Shown here: piece after piece, positions 34,584 to 43,813 of the stretch
Layout of the letters: each line of letters opens with the position of its first letter
Numbering within the stretch: the stretch's first letter is position 1
DNA from: Pseudomonadota bacterium
GTDB taxonomy: Bacteria > Pseudomonadota > Gammaproteobacteria > Burkholderiales > Burkholderiaceae_D
Length of the DNA: 51,928 bases
Direction: 5' to 3'
Assembly (NCBI GenBank): GCA_021821365.1
Contig: JAKACN010000005.1
Coordinates: forward strand, 1,734-53,661
The notes under the pieces: model-generated
The model's input: only the letters and a program-made list of their open reading frames with translations
Told to the model about the DNA's origin: nothing
Database searches by the model: none
Made by a program: the position numbers and the translations under genes

Positions 34584-37500
34584 ATGTTGATTGTTTCTCG
34601 TGAAGTAAGCGCCGCGCCTGCGCCGTTTTCCGCATTGCACGCCGAAGTCGCTCCTGCCGCGAGCCCGTTGCGCGCGGCCGTCACCGCTGCTTATCGCCGC
34701 GACGAGCGCGAAGCCGTGCTCTGGCTGCTGGCGCAGGCGAAGGTCAATACGACCGCGCAGGAACGCACGCAATCGCTGGCGCGCGAGCTGGTCGATGCGG
34801 TGCGTGAGAAGCGCACCCGCTCGTCGGGCGTCGATGCGCTGATGCATGAATTCTCGCTGTCGTCGGAAGAAGGCGTGGCCCTGATGTGCCTGGCCGAAGC
34901 CTTGCTGCGCATCCCCGACCACCAGACCGCCGACCGCCTGATCGCCGACAAGATCAGCAAAGGCGACTGGCGCAAGCATCTCGGCGAATCGCCTTCGCTG
35001 TTCGTGAATGCCGCCACCTGGGGCTTGCTGATCACCGGCAAGCTGGTCGGTACCAGCAGCGAGCAGGGCCTCGGCGCCGCGCTGACCAAGCTGATCGCCA
35101 AGGGCGGCGAACCGCTGATCCGCAAGGGCGTCGACCTGGCGATGCGCATGCTGGGCAACCAGTTCGTCACCGGCCAGACCATTGCCGAAGCGCTGGCCAA
35201 CAGCCGCGACAACGAAGCGCGCGGCTATCGTTATTCCTACGACATGCTGGGCGAAGCGGCGCTGACAATGGAAGATGCCGAGCGTTACTTCCGTTCCTAT
35301 GAAAGCGCGATCCATGCGATCGGCAAGGCCTCCAACGGGCGCGGCATCAAGGAGGGCCCCGGCATCTCGGTGAAACTGTCGGCCCTGCATCCGCGCTACT
35401 CGCGCGCGCAGCGCGAGCGGACGATGAACGAACTGCTGGTCAGCCTGAAAAAACTGATCCTGATCGCGAAGCAATACAACATCGGCCTGAACATCGACGC
35501 GGAAGAGGCGGACCGCCTCGAACTGTCGCTCGACCTGATGGATGCGCTGGCGTTCGATCCGGACCTCGCCGGCTTCGACGGCATCGGCTTCGTGGTGCAG
35601 GCGTACCAGAAGCGCGGCCCGTTCGTCATCGATTATCTTGCCGACCTCGCCCGCCGCAGCAAGCGCAAGTTCATGATTCGCCTCGTCAAGGGCGCCTACT
35701 GGGATGCGGAAGTCAAGCGCGCGCAAGTGGACGGCATGTCCGGCTTTCCGGTGTACACGCGCAAGGTGTATTCGGACGTGTGCTACCTGGTATGCGCGCA
35801 GAAACTGCTCGGCGCCACGGATGTCATCTATCCGCAGTTCGCGACGCACAATGCGCAGACGCTCGCATCGATTTATATCTGGGCGCAGGAATACGGCGTG
35901 ACCGATTACGAATTCCAGTGCCTGCACGGCATGGGCGAAACGCTGTACGACCAGGTGGTCGGCGACGACAAGCTGGGCAAGGCCTGCCGCATCTACGCGC
36001 CGGTCGGCTCGCATGAAACCCTGCTCGCCTACCTGGTGCGCCGCCTGCTGGAAAACGGTTCGAATTCCTCCTTCGTGAACCAGATTGTCGATGAAAGCGT
36101 TGCTATCGACAGCCTGATCGCCGATCCGGTCGAGGTGGCGAAAAAGCTCGACGGCACGCCGCATCCGAACATTCCCTTGCCGCTCGACATGTTCGGCATG
36201 GAACGCAGGAATTCGGCTGGCATCGACCTGAGCAATGAAGATGTGTTGCGCCATGCCGATGCCGCGTTCGCGCGTTTCGGCAACAAGCAGTGGGAAGCCG
36301 CGCCCCTGCTTGCCATTGCAACGGAGAACGCCGTGCAGGCCCAGGCCGTGACCAATCCCGCGGACCATCGCGACGTCGTCGGCCAGGTAATCGAAGCCGG
36401 CGCGGAAGACGTGGAAAGCGCGCTGAGTTCCGCCGAAGCCTATGCGACCGACTGGCAAACCACGCCGCCAGCCACGCGCGCGACGGCCTTGCGGCATGCG
36501 GCGGACTTGCTGGAAGAGCACAAGCTGGAACTGATGGCGCTCGCAGTGCGCGAGGCCGGCAAGTCGTTGCCGAACGCGATCGCGGAAGTGCGCGAAGCCG
36601 TCGATTTCCTGCGCTACTACGCGCAGCAGGTGCAGGACGGCCCGAACACCTACGCACTGGGTCCGGTAGTGTGCATCAGCCCGTGGAATTTCCCGCTTGC
36701 CATTTTCATCGGCGAGGTCAGCGCGGCGCTGGCTGCAGGCAATGTCGTGCTGGCCAAGCCTGCCGAGCAGACGCCGCTGATCGCGCATCGCGCGGTGCAA
36801 CTAATGCATGAGGCCGGCGTGCCGCGCGGCGCGCTGCAACTCCTGCCGGGTCGCGGCGAAACCGTCGGCGCGGCATTGACAGCGGATGCGCGCGTGCGCG
36901 GCGTAATCTTCACCGGGTCGACGGAAGTTGCGCAATTGATCAATCGCACGCTGGCGCAGCGCGCCGTGAGAGAATCGCGCGAGATTCCACTGATCGCCGA
37001 GACCGGTGGACAGAATGCCATGATCGTCGATTCCAGCGCGCTGCCGGAACAGGTGGTGCAGGACGTGCTGACCTCGGCATTCGACAGCGCCGGCCAGCGC
37101 TGCTCCGCATTGCGCGTGCTGTGCCTGCAGGCAGACATTGCCGACAAGACGATCCGCATGCTGAAAGGTGCGATGCAGGAATTGCGCATCGGGAATCCCG
37201 ATCGCCTCGTGACCGACATCGGCCCGGTGATCGATGCGGATGCGCAGAAGGGATTGCTGCGACACATCGAGCGCATCAAGACGCATGCGCGCGATTTCCA
37301 TCAGCTTTCCTTGCCCGATGATTGCAGCAACGGCACCTTCGTGCCGCCGACGGTCATTGAAATTTCCGCATTGTCGGAACTGCAGCGCGAAGTCTTCGGC
37401 CCCGTCCTGCATGTGATCCGTTATCAGCGCGACCAGTTGCCGCAACTGATCGACGACATCAATGCGACCGGTTATGGTCTCACGCTCGGCATCCACTCGC

Positions 37501-38273
37501 GCATCGATGAAACCATCGATTTCATCACGGCGCGTGCCCATGTCGGCAACATCTACGTCAATCGCAACATCGTTGGCGCAGTGGTCGGTGCGCAGCCTTT
37601 CGGCGGCGAAGGAAAATCCGGCACCGGCCCGAAGGCGGGTGGTCCGCTCTACCTGAAGCGCCTGCAGCGCAACGCGGTGATCGCGCTTCACGGCCATACC
37701 ATTCACCAGCAGAAAGCGGCGGCGGTTGCACAGCCGGCATTCCAGCAATTGCTTGCCTGGGCGGACACCCATGGCCATGAGCGTATTGCAAGCCTGGGCG
37801 AAACCTATGCGCACGCGACCTTGCTGAATACTTCGCTCATCCTGCCGGGACCGACCGGCGAACGCAACACCTTGAGCTTCGCGCCGCGCGGCGCGGTATG
37901 GTGCGCGGCAAGCAGTGTCGGCGTACTGCTGAACCAGTTGGCCGCTGCACTGGCGACAGGCAACCGCATCGTTGTTGATGCCGCATCGTCGGCCTTGTTG
38001 CCTTCCAGTCTTCCGCAAGCTGTGCGAAGCGCTATCAAGATAATCGACGAGAATGCACTGGCAGGAGAAACGCTGCATGTCGCCTTGCTCGATGCGGAAA
38101 AACTGCCGAAGCTGTTGCCACGCCTTGCCGCGCGCGACGGCGCCCTGGTGCCTTGCGTCGAAACCTGCGACAGCGATGCCATACCGTTGTGGCGTCTCGT
38201 TGCGGAACGGGCGCTGTGCGTCAATACCACGGCTGCCGGCGGCAACGCGAGCCTGATGACGCTGGGAGCATGA
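34584..38273 (+). CDS. putA: PutA: proline dehydrogenase / glutamate semialdehyde dehydrogenase
   Basis: 1229-aa bifunctional enzyme oxidising proline to glutamate. The N-terminal ribbon-helix-helix of autoregulatory PutA is absent. PRODH (about 130-460): RLVKGAYWDAEVK and THNAQT. ALDH (about 540-1000): catalytic C840 (GQRCSAL), preceded by ETGGQNAMIVD. A C-terminal ALDH-like domain of about 190 residues remains, as in long type B PutA. GTG at 34554 is an earlier alternative, without a ribosome site; ATG 34584 is preferred. The AT-rich gap shared with the lrp gene fits Lrp-type control. Confidence 0.94.
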   Translation: MLIVSREVSAAPAPFSALHAEVAPAASPLRAAVTAAYRRDEREAVLWLLAQAKVNTTAQERTQSLARELVDAVREKRTRSSGVDALMHEFSLSSEEGVALMCLAEALLRIPDHQTADRLIADKISKGDWRKHLGESPSLFVNAATWGLLITGKLVGTSSEQGLGAALTKLIAKGGEPLIRKGVDLAMRMLGNQFVTGQTIAEALANSRDNEARGYRYSYDMLGEAALTMEDAERYFRSYESAIHAIGKASNGRGIKEGPGISVKLSALHPRYSRAQRERTMNELLVSLKKLILIAKQYNIGLNIDAEEADRLELSLDLMDALAFDPDLAGFDGIGFVVQAYQKRGPFVIDYLADLARRSKRKFMIRLVKGAYWDAEVKRAQVDGMSGFPVYTRKVYSDVCYLVCAQKLLGATDVIYPQFATHNAQTLASIYIWAQEYGVTDYEFQCLHGMGETLYDQVVGDDKLGKACRIYAPVGSHETLLAYLVRRLLENGSNSSFVNQIVDESVAIDSLIADPVEVAKKLDGTPHPNIPLPLDMFGMERRNSAGIDLSNEDVLRHADAAFARFGNKQWEAAPLLAIATENAVQAQAVTNPADHRDVVGQVIEAGAEDVESALSSAEAYATDWQTTPPATRATALRHAADLLEEHKLELMALAVREAGKSLPNAIAEVREAVDFLRYYAQQVQDGPNTYALGPVVCISPWNFPLAIFIGEVSAALAAGNVVLAKPAEQTPLIAHRAVQLMHEAGVPRGALQLLPGRGETVGAALTADARVRGVIFTGSTEVAQLINRTLAQRAVRESREIPLIAETGGQNAMIVDSSALPEQVVQDVLTSAFDSAGQRCSALRVLCLQADIADKTIRMLKGAMQELRIGNPDRLVTDIGPVIDADAQKGLLRHIERIKTHARDFHQLSLPDDCSNGTFVPPTVIEISALSELQREVFGPVLHVIRYQRDQLPQLIDDINATGYGLTLGIHSRIDETIDFITARAHVGNIYVNRNIVGAVVGAQPFGGEGKSGTGPKAGGPLYLKRLQRNAVIALHGHTIHQQKAAAVAQPAFQQLLAWADTHGHERIASLGETYAHATLLNTSLILPGPTGERNTLSFAPRGAVWCAASSVGVLLNQLAAALATGNRIVVDAASSALLPSSLPQAVRSAIKIIDENALAGETLHVALLDAEKLPKLLPRLAARDGALVPCVETCDSDAIPLWRLVAERALCVNTTAAGGNASLMTLGA

Positions 38274-38362
38274 CGGAACGAGGTGCCGTAGCGACATCGC
38301 CGGCACCTCTTTCGCCCATTGACCGGCGGTGAACTCTTGCAGGACGGTCAAGTCTTACGGGC

Positions 38363-40375
38363 ATGTCCCGCGGAGCAAAAATTGCGCTGTATAGCGTTGC
38401 CGGCGTAGTCGCCGCACTCGCGCTCGGCGTTGCCTTGCTCCTCAATATCGACTGGAACCGCGCCAAGCCCTGGATCGGTTCGCACGTCAGCGCGGCAACG
38501 GACCGCGCATTTGCCATCAACGGCAAGCTCGCGCTCACCTGGCACGCGCCGCAAGGCGAACAGGGGTGGCGCGCCTGGGTGCCGTGGCCGCGGCTTGCCG
38601 CACAGGATGTCGTGTTCGGCAATCCGCCATGGGCGGACGGCGCGATGGCGCGCGCCCGCGAGGTGACGTTTTCCATCAGTCCGCTGCCTCTCCTCAGCAA
38701 GAGAATCGTCATTCCCTCATTGGCGCTCGACGCGCCCGCGTTGTCGCTGCAACGTCTGCAGGACGGACGCAATAACTGGACCTTCGGCAGCAAGAGCGGC
38801 AATTCGGAATGGCAATTCGAATTGCAGCGCCTGATCCTCAACAAGGGAACGGTGAAGTTGCGGGACGCCATCAAGCATGCGACGCTGAAAGCGGATATCG
38901 ATACGCTGGATGAGGCCGGGAATGACAATTACCGGCTCGGATGGCGTGTTGCCGGCACCTACAACGGCGAGGAAGTCAGCGGGCAGGGGCGGGCCGGCGG
39001 CGTCCTGTCGCTGCAAAAGCAGAACCTGCAATATCCCGTCGACGCCAGCGTCCGCATCGGCAGGACCACCATCGATGCCAAGGGTACTCTCACCGACCCG
39101 CGCCAGCTTGCCGGGCTCGACCTGCAACTGAAAATTTCCAGCGTGAGCATGGCGCAGCTGTATCCGATCATTGGCGTGGTATTTCCGGAAACCCGGCCCT
39201 TCATGACCGAAGGCCGGCTGCATGGCAGTCCGGGTCCGCATGGCGGCAACTGGGTCTATGAAAACTTCAGCGGCAAGATGGGCGCGAGCGACCTGTCCGG
39301 CAATCTGCATTATCGGGCACGTGAAGGGCGTCCACTGCTGGAAGGCACCGTCGCCTCGAATCTCCTGAACTTCAACGACCTCTCGCCGCTGATCGGCGCC
39401 GACTCCGCTGCCAGCCGCGCAGAACGCGGATCAAAAACGGTTCAGCCGCCGAACAAGGTCTTGCCGGTCGAGAGCTTCCGTACGGAACGCTGGAACAGCA
39501 TCGATGCCGATGTCCAGTTCACCGGCGGAAGAATCGTGCGCAAGGAACAGCTTCCCATCGACGACCTCGTCACGCGCATCCACCTGCGCGACGGCGTGAT
39601 TTCGCTGGCGCCGCTGAAGTTCAGCATCGCGGGCGGCAACCTTGTTTCCAATATCACGCTCAACGGCAGGAGCAAGCCTGTCAAGGCGGAGCTGAAATTG
39701 TCGGCACGCCACATGCGACTCAAGCAACTCTTCCCGACCCTGCAATCGCAACAAGCGACACTGGGCGAAGTCAACGGCGACGCGGCATTGACCGCAAGCG
39801 GCAATTCCGTCGCCGAGTTGCTCGCGACCTCCGACGGCGAAATCAAGGCCGTGATCAACCAGGGCACGATGAGCAAACTGCTGCTCGAGAAGATGGGCCT
39901 GAACATCGGCAGCATCATCGTCACGCAACTGTTCGGCGACAAGCCGGTGCAGATCAACTGCGCCGCCACCGATTTCATCGTCGACAAGGGCATCATGCGC
40001 GCGCAGGCCTTTGTGGTCGATACCGATGACGCGACGATCCACGTCGCCGGCAACGTCAACCTGGCGAAAGAACAATTGGCAATGACGATCTATCCGGATA
40101 GCAAGGGCGTGCGCCTGATTTCCCTGCGCTCGCCGCTTCACCTGGATGGCACTTTCAAGAAACCCAAGGTCGGCATCGACAAGGGCACGGTGGCGCTCAA
40201 GGCAGGCAGTGCGATTGCGCTCGGCGCTCTTGCCCCGGTGGCTGCGGCCCTGATTCCGCTGGTGAATGTTGGACCGGGGGAGAAGAGCGAGTGCGGAGTG
40301 CTGCTGGCGCAGGCGACGGCGAAGCCGGTTGCGCCGACGGCGAGCAGGAAGAGCGAAACCACGAGCGGCAGGTGA
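38363..40375 (+). CDS. AsmA family protein
   Basis: 670-aa AsmA-family protein: an N-terminal membrane helix (about 7-28, IALYSVAGVVAALALGVALL), then a long beta-rich periplasmic region and the AsmA C-terminal part near 470-620 (LLATSDGEIKAVINQGTMSKLLLEKMGLNIGS split by FGDKPVQINCAA). Members are thought to move or chaperone lipids between inner and outer membranes. It stands alone after putA, with no link to neighbours. Confidence 0.88.
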   Translation: MSRGAKIALYSVAGVVAALALGVALLLNIDWNRAKPWIGSHVSAATDRAFAINGKLALTWHAPQGEQGWRAWVPWPRLAAQDVVFGNPPWADGAMARAREVTFSISPLPLLSKRIVIPSLALDAPALSLQRLQDGRNNWTFGSKSGNSEWQFELQRLILNKGTVKLRDAIKHATLKADIDTLDEAGNDNYRLGWRVAGTYNGEEVSGQGRAGGVLSLQKQNLQYPVDASVRIGRTTIDAKGTLTDPRQLAGLDLQLKISSVSMAQLYPIIGVVFPETRPFMTEGRLHGSPGPHGGNWVYENFSGKMGASDLSGNLHYRAREGRPLLEGTVASNLLNFNDLSPLIGADSAASRAERGSKTVQPPNKVLPVESFRTERWNSIDADVQFTGGRIVRKEQLPIDDLVTRIHLRDGVISLAPLKFSIAGGNLVSNITLNGRSKPVKAELKLSARHMRLKQLFPTLQSQQATLGEVNGDAALTASGNSVAELLATSDGEIKAVINQGTMSKLLLEKMGLNIGSIIVTQLFGDKPVQINCAATDFIVDKGIMRAQAFVVDTDDATIHVAGNVNLAKEQLAMTIYPDSKGVRLISLRSPLHLDGTFKKPKVGIDKGTVALKAGSAIALGALAPVAAALIPLVNVGPGEKSECGVLLAQATAKPVAPTASRKSETTSGR

Positions 40376-40527
40376 GTGTATTGCCGGGCGCTGAAATATT
40401 TGCATTGGCGTCACGGTGATGCGACTGGCAAGTCTGGGTAATGCAACTTGAATTGATAGGCGATAAAGCCTCGACCTGACAATAGCGCGAGGATTGCTTG
40501 CAAAGATGCAAAACCAGAAAGATTGCA

Positions 40528-41148
40528 ATGGCAATCGCGCTTCCATTCTTTGCTGCGATGTTTGTGGGCTTGTTGAGTGGTATAGCTACGCCACGGATGC
40601 CGACCAACATATTTTCGCATTGCACGCCAATGAACTTGCCTGTGGAGCACATCACACCTCGCCCTACCGCATACAGTGAATTTTGCGATTCTCATCCAGG
40701 GGATTGCGACATGACCGGAGCGCCAGTCATTGAACTGACTAGCGATGCGCAAGCGGCATTGGACAAGGTCAATCGCGACGTGAATGCCGAATTCCGTCTG
40801 ACCGACGATCTTGAATGGCGGGGAAAGGAAGAGGAATGGAACTATCCTTCGCTAGGAACGGGAGATTGCGAGGATCTGGCACTTGAGAAAAGGAGAAGAC
40901 TGGTTAACCTGGGAGTACCGCGTGCGGCGATGACAATCGGCGTCGTGTTCCACAAGAAATTCAAATCTCCTCATGCCATGCTTTTCGTGGAGACCAATGA
41001 CGGTACGATCGTATTGGATAGCCCGCAGAGCGATTTGCTCTGCTGGGATAAAGCGCCATACAACTATGAGAGCCGTGAACGCCCTGACGGTCAATGGGAC
41101 CGCTTCGATCAGCGCCTGTGGGAGTGGTGGCCTTTTCGCGCCCGATAG
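40528..41148 (+). CDS. Transglutaminase-like cysteine peptidase (BTLCP, PF06035)
   Basis: 206-aa exported protein with a signal-like N-terminus (ALPFFAAMFVGLLSG). Catalytic triad C114 (GDCEDLALEKRR), H149 (HAMLFV) and D164 (VLDSP), with FCDSHPGDC before. The family includes LapG, which releases biofilm adhesins, but no LapD or LapA gene is nearby and an adhesin target is unproven. ATG 40528 is chosen for the signal peptide; a TTG at 40498 is upstream. The gene is less GC-rich than its neighbours, suggesting transfer. Confidence 0.82.
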   Translation: MAIALPFFAAMFVGLLSGIATPRMPTNIFSHCTPMNLPVEHITPRPTAYSEFCDSHPGDCDMTGAPVIELTSDAQAALDKVNRDVNAEFRLTDDLEWRGKEEEWNYPSLGTGDCEDLALEKRRRLVNLGVPRAAMTIGVVFHKKFKSPHAMLFVETNDGTIVLDSPQSDLLCWDKAPYNYESRERPDGQWDRFDQRLWEWWPFRAR

Positions 41149-41205
41149 GTATTCACATCGAGGGTCCTGAAAAAATTGAACCACTTTACTCCCTTCACCA
41201 CCAGT

Positions 41206-41439
41206 TCATGATCCAGGTTCACTGAGAACTTCCCCATCCAGCACCTTGCGAATGAAAATCTGGCCGTTTTCCGGCCTGAGAAAGTGTCGGTAAGCTTGTG
41301 CACCGAATCCCAATGAGTCGAATAAGTATAAAGAAGCGGCATGCACTTGCCAGTCAGTATCGATAGGATAATGCCGGAGAATTTCCTTTCTCTGTGCGAG
41401 CGTCATCGTTGAAAAAAGCGTTACGCGGAACAATCGCAT
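41206..41439 (-). CDS. Small hypothetical ORF in lower-GC patch
   Basis: 77-aa frame starting MRLFRVTLFSTMTLAQRKEI and ending VLDGEVLSEPGS, without known family or clear ribosome site; a TTG 24 bases upstream is an alternative. It is convergent with the cysteine peptidase gene. Composition is plausible for a protein, but coding is not proven. Confidence 0.35.
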   Translation of the reverse strand: MRLFRVTLFSTMTLAQRKEILRHYPIDTDWQVHAASLYLFDSLGFGAQAYRHFLRPENGQIFIRKVLDGEVLSEPGS

Positions 41440-41463
41440 ATCGGCACGCTGGCCGACTATCAA

Positions 41464-41765
41464 TTTAATTCAGATTGCCTGACGCATCATTCAGTGGGTT
41501 TGAGTTTTGTCAAGCATGATCGATGACATCCGTCCAGGGATGCGGAGGGTAGATGATTTGACGCCGCGCAGCGAAACCGGAAGTCTTTGAACAGGAAGTC
41601 TGCAGTTTTCAAGACAACGGCGCAGGACGAACCTTGAACGCAAGCAAGAAAAGCAGCGACCCTGTGTTCGTCAATCGACTGGTATTGTCAGCTGGCGCTG
41701 ACCGCCTGGTCCGTTCCCATAACGATCCCGGCAGGTGGAGATCAGGTGTGTGGCTGACCACCGGT
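41464..41765. other. Intergenic stretch, nothing recognised
   Basis: About 300 bases between the small ORF and a membrane protein gene. I see no convincing gene, repeat or structured element. Confidence 0.5.
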
Positions 41766-42152
41766 TTATTCTCGCGGCTTTCCCGCAATCTTGCGGCGAT
41801 ACGCATTCATGCTCTGCTCGTCGCGCAATCTGGTGTACTCCTTCCTCACCCGGTAACTCAGCCACACCATGAAGATGAAAGGGCCGACCAGGAAGGCAAG
41901 TGACGCTCCCCACACGGCACCGGCCTTGAGCGCGAGCACCCGTCCGCCCGGTGCGATGAATGCGGTCGACCCGGCCGCAAGGAACGCATCGCCCAGCGCT
42001 TTGGCAAGTGCGCTGCCGGGAGCGTAATACACCATCAAACCCAGTAAAAACCCGATGGACAGCATCGGCAGTGCGATGAACGCCGCCGCACGCATCATGC
42101 GCCGTTTCGACGGCACCAACGTGGAAAAATTTATTTGATCTTCAGGTTTCAT
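41766..42152 (-). CDS. Hypothetical membrane protein with two helices
   Basis: 128-aa protein. Hydrophobic segments at about 20-44 (AAAFIALPMLSIGFLLGLMV) and 73-95 (LKAGAVWGASLAFLVGPFIF), then a basic, Arg-rich tail (YRVRKEYTRLRDEQ). ATG 42152 has a weak GAG site; a longer frame to 42260 starts in Cys-rich sequence that is not convincing. I do not recognise the family. Confidence 0.65.
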   Translation of the reverse strand: MKPEDQINFSTLVPSKRRMMRAAAFIALPMLSIGFLLGLMVYYAPGSALAKALGDAFLAAGSTAFIAPGGRVLALKAGAVWGASLAFLVGPFIFMVWLSYRVRKEYTRLRDEQSMNAYRRKIAGKPRE

Positions 42153-42330
42153 GAGACGCTCATTGCCGATCCCGGATGGGACCATTAAACGTGCAGGAAA
42201 ATTTCCTTTGCATCCGCAAATGCTGGCACAAGGCGCGAAACATTGTCCATGAAAATCCATTCAGGAATTGACCATATTGGCGGCGGGCCTGCGCGAGCAA
42301 CTAACGCAGAGTCAATCCGCGCGGCGTTGA

Positions 42331-43098
42331 TCAACCCTGCACGCATAACCGCTTTACCACCCCGAACGCATAACGCGACGCCACGCGCTCGATGAACTGC
42401 ATGAAATCGAGCGGCGCCGATTCATTCGCGCTGTCGGAAATGGTGCGGATCACCGCGAACGGCACGCCGAATTCGAAACATACCTGCGCCACCGCCGCGC
42501 CCTCCATCTCCAGTGCAAGCAAGGGCGGGAATGCCGCTTTCAGTGCATCGCGCCGTTCCTGGCGATGGACGAATTCGTCGCCGCTGGCGATCAGGCCGCG
42601 AAAGACGCGTGGGGAGGCGAGCTGGAAGCTGGCGCGGTCCTCTTCGGAAATCATGTCGGCCGCATCGTGCGTGACGAAATCGGCGGCAGCCTGCGCCAGG
42701 CGATCGGTCAGGCTCTTGTCGGACGAGAAATGCGACAGGCCGAGCAAGGGCACTTCATATTGCGGAAACAGCGGCATGGTGTTCATGTCGTGCTGGACGA
42801 GGGCATCAGCCACCACGATGTCGCCGACACGCAATTCGTTTTCCGCCGCGCCGGCGACGCCGGTGAACAAAATGTGTGTCACGCCGAAACGTTCGATCAG
42901 GGTAGCCGCCGTGGCCGCTGCCGCGACTTTTCCCATTCTGGACAGTACGCAGACCGTATCGATGCCCCACAGCTTGCCAGAAACATAATCGCGCATGCCG
43001 CGATGGGACTTTTCCGTGTCCTGCATGATTTCGATCAGGCCGGCCTGCTCCTGATGCATGGCACTGATCAGCCCGAGGCGGGTAATGTGTGAACTCAT
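42331..43098 (-). CDS. mtnN: 5'-methylthioadenosine/S-adenosylhomocysteine nucleosidase
   Basis: 255-aa nucleoside phosphorylase-fold protein of the MtnN/Pfs type, cleaving adenine from methylthioadenosine and S-adenosylhomocysteine. Signature residues: LGLISAMHQEQAGL with Glu17, FTGVAGA, DALVQHDMN, SGDEFV, LEMEGAAVAQVC with the substrate Glu, and RTISDSAN with the catalytic Asp. The start at 43098 follows GAGAAAAG. It borders the origin-like intergenic segment. Confidence 0.9.
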   Translation of the reverse strand: MSSHITRLGLISAMHQEQAGLIEIMQDTEKSHRGMRDYVSGKLWGIDTVCVLSRMGKVAAAATAATLIERFGVTHILFTGVAGAAENELRVGDIVVADALVQHDMNTMPLFPQYEVPLLGLSHFSSDKSLTDRLAQAAADFVTHDAADMISEEDRASFQLASPRVFRGLIASGDEFVHRQERRDALKAAFPPLLALEMEGAAVAQVCFEFGVPFAVIRTISDSANESAPLDFMQFIERVASRYAFGVVKRLCVQG

Positions 43099-43225
43099 TG
43101 TTAACTTTTCTCGTGGTGGGTTTGCAAGCCGCAGTTCTGGCGGCACGAACGTAGCGTATTGCTTCCCGCCTTGTTTGTGCAACCGGTAGCGGCCGATGTT
43201 TTTGCGGTTTTTGTTTACGTTGATG

Positions 43226-43277
43226 TTGATATATACAAATAGTAGTAGTGTTAACGCAGGGCGCTGCCTGTGGATAA
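43226..43277 (-). other. Unwinding-element-like structure, copy 1 (AT-rich, TAG triplets, GC block, DnaA box)
   Basis: Read on the minus strand: a perfect DnaA box TTATCCACA (43277-43269), a GC-rich spacer, GTTAAC, three CTA triplets (43248-43240), then an AT-rich stretch (TTTGTATATATCAA). This is the order of the bacterial basal unwinding element with its DnaA-trio as described in Bacillus subtilis. Confidence 0.6.
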
Positions 43278-43575
43278 CCCGGTAAACCAATACCGGATCA
43301 ACTGTTTACGTACGGCATAAGTCCTGAATAAGCGGTGTATCGCGAAAGGACAGATTCTGCATAAAAAAAGACCTTCAACAGATTTCCTTCCTTATCCCCA
43401 TCTGCTCACTGCGCTATCCAGAGACTTATCCACATTCGTTGCTCGCTGACGAGGTCGAGGTGTGTCGCAATGCATGAAAAAGGGTAAACAAGGATTGCAT
43501 TCCCGGCATGCCATCCGGTAGATCAAACCGTGCCGGGTTACCGAATGCCGTCCAGTTAAACGTGCCGGCACAAGA

Positions 43576-43672
43576 ATGTCATCCCCGCGAAGGCGGGGAT
43601 CCATAGTCGCCCGCTCCGGAAACTCGGCACGGGTCAATGCGGGGTATCCATCCACCTTTGCCGGGATGGCGC
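43576..43672. repeat. REP-like palindromic element (ATCCCCGCGAAGGCGGGGAT)
   Basis: An 8-base stem hairpin ATCCCCGC/GCGGGGAT (43581-43600) begins an imperfect palindrome of about 97 bases whose far arm contains ATCCATCC and GCCGGGATGGCG. Such TCATCCCCGCGAAGGCGGGG elements recur in intergenic regions of many proteobacteria. Only one copy was seen here. Confidence 0.6.
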
Positions 43673-43760
43673 GAGAAAAAATAACAGTTGCTGAAAGGCG
43701 TTCCAGCGGGTTCACCCGATTTCCGCGCATGACGAGACGCAGAGGGTTTTATCTTGAAGA

Positions 43761-43813
43761 TTGATATATACAAATAGTGATAGTTGTTAACACTGCCTCC
43801 AATCTGGGGATAA
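43761..43813 (-). other. Unwinding-element-like structure, copy 2 (diverged)
   Basis: The first 18 bases are identical to copy 1, then TAG-TGA-TAG, GTTAAC, a spacer and TGGGGATAA, a DnaA box with one mismatch. It lies 535 bases from copy 1 in the same orientation, so it looks like a diverged duplicate. Confidence 0.55.

Noticed and set aside
34563-36800. 745-aa minus-strand frame opposite putA
   Set aside because: Shadow of the conserved PutA frame; His/Gln/Arg-rich without family resemblance.
41109-41342. 77-aa minus-strand frame overlapping the peptidase 3' end
   Set aside because: It overlaps two other candidate frames, has no ribosome site and no resemblance to a family.
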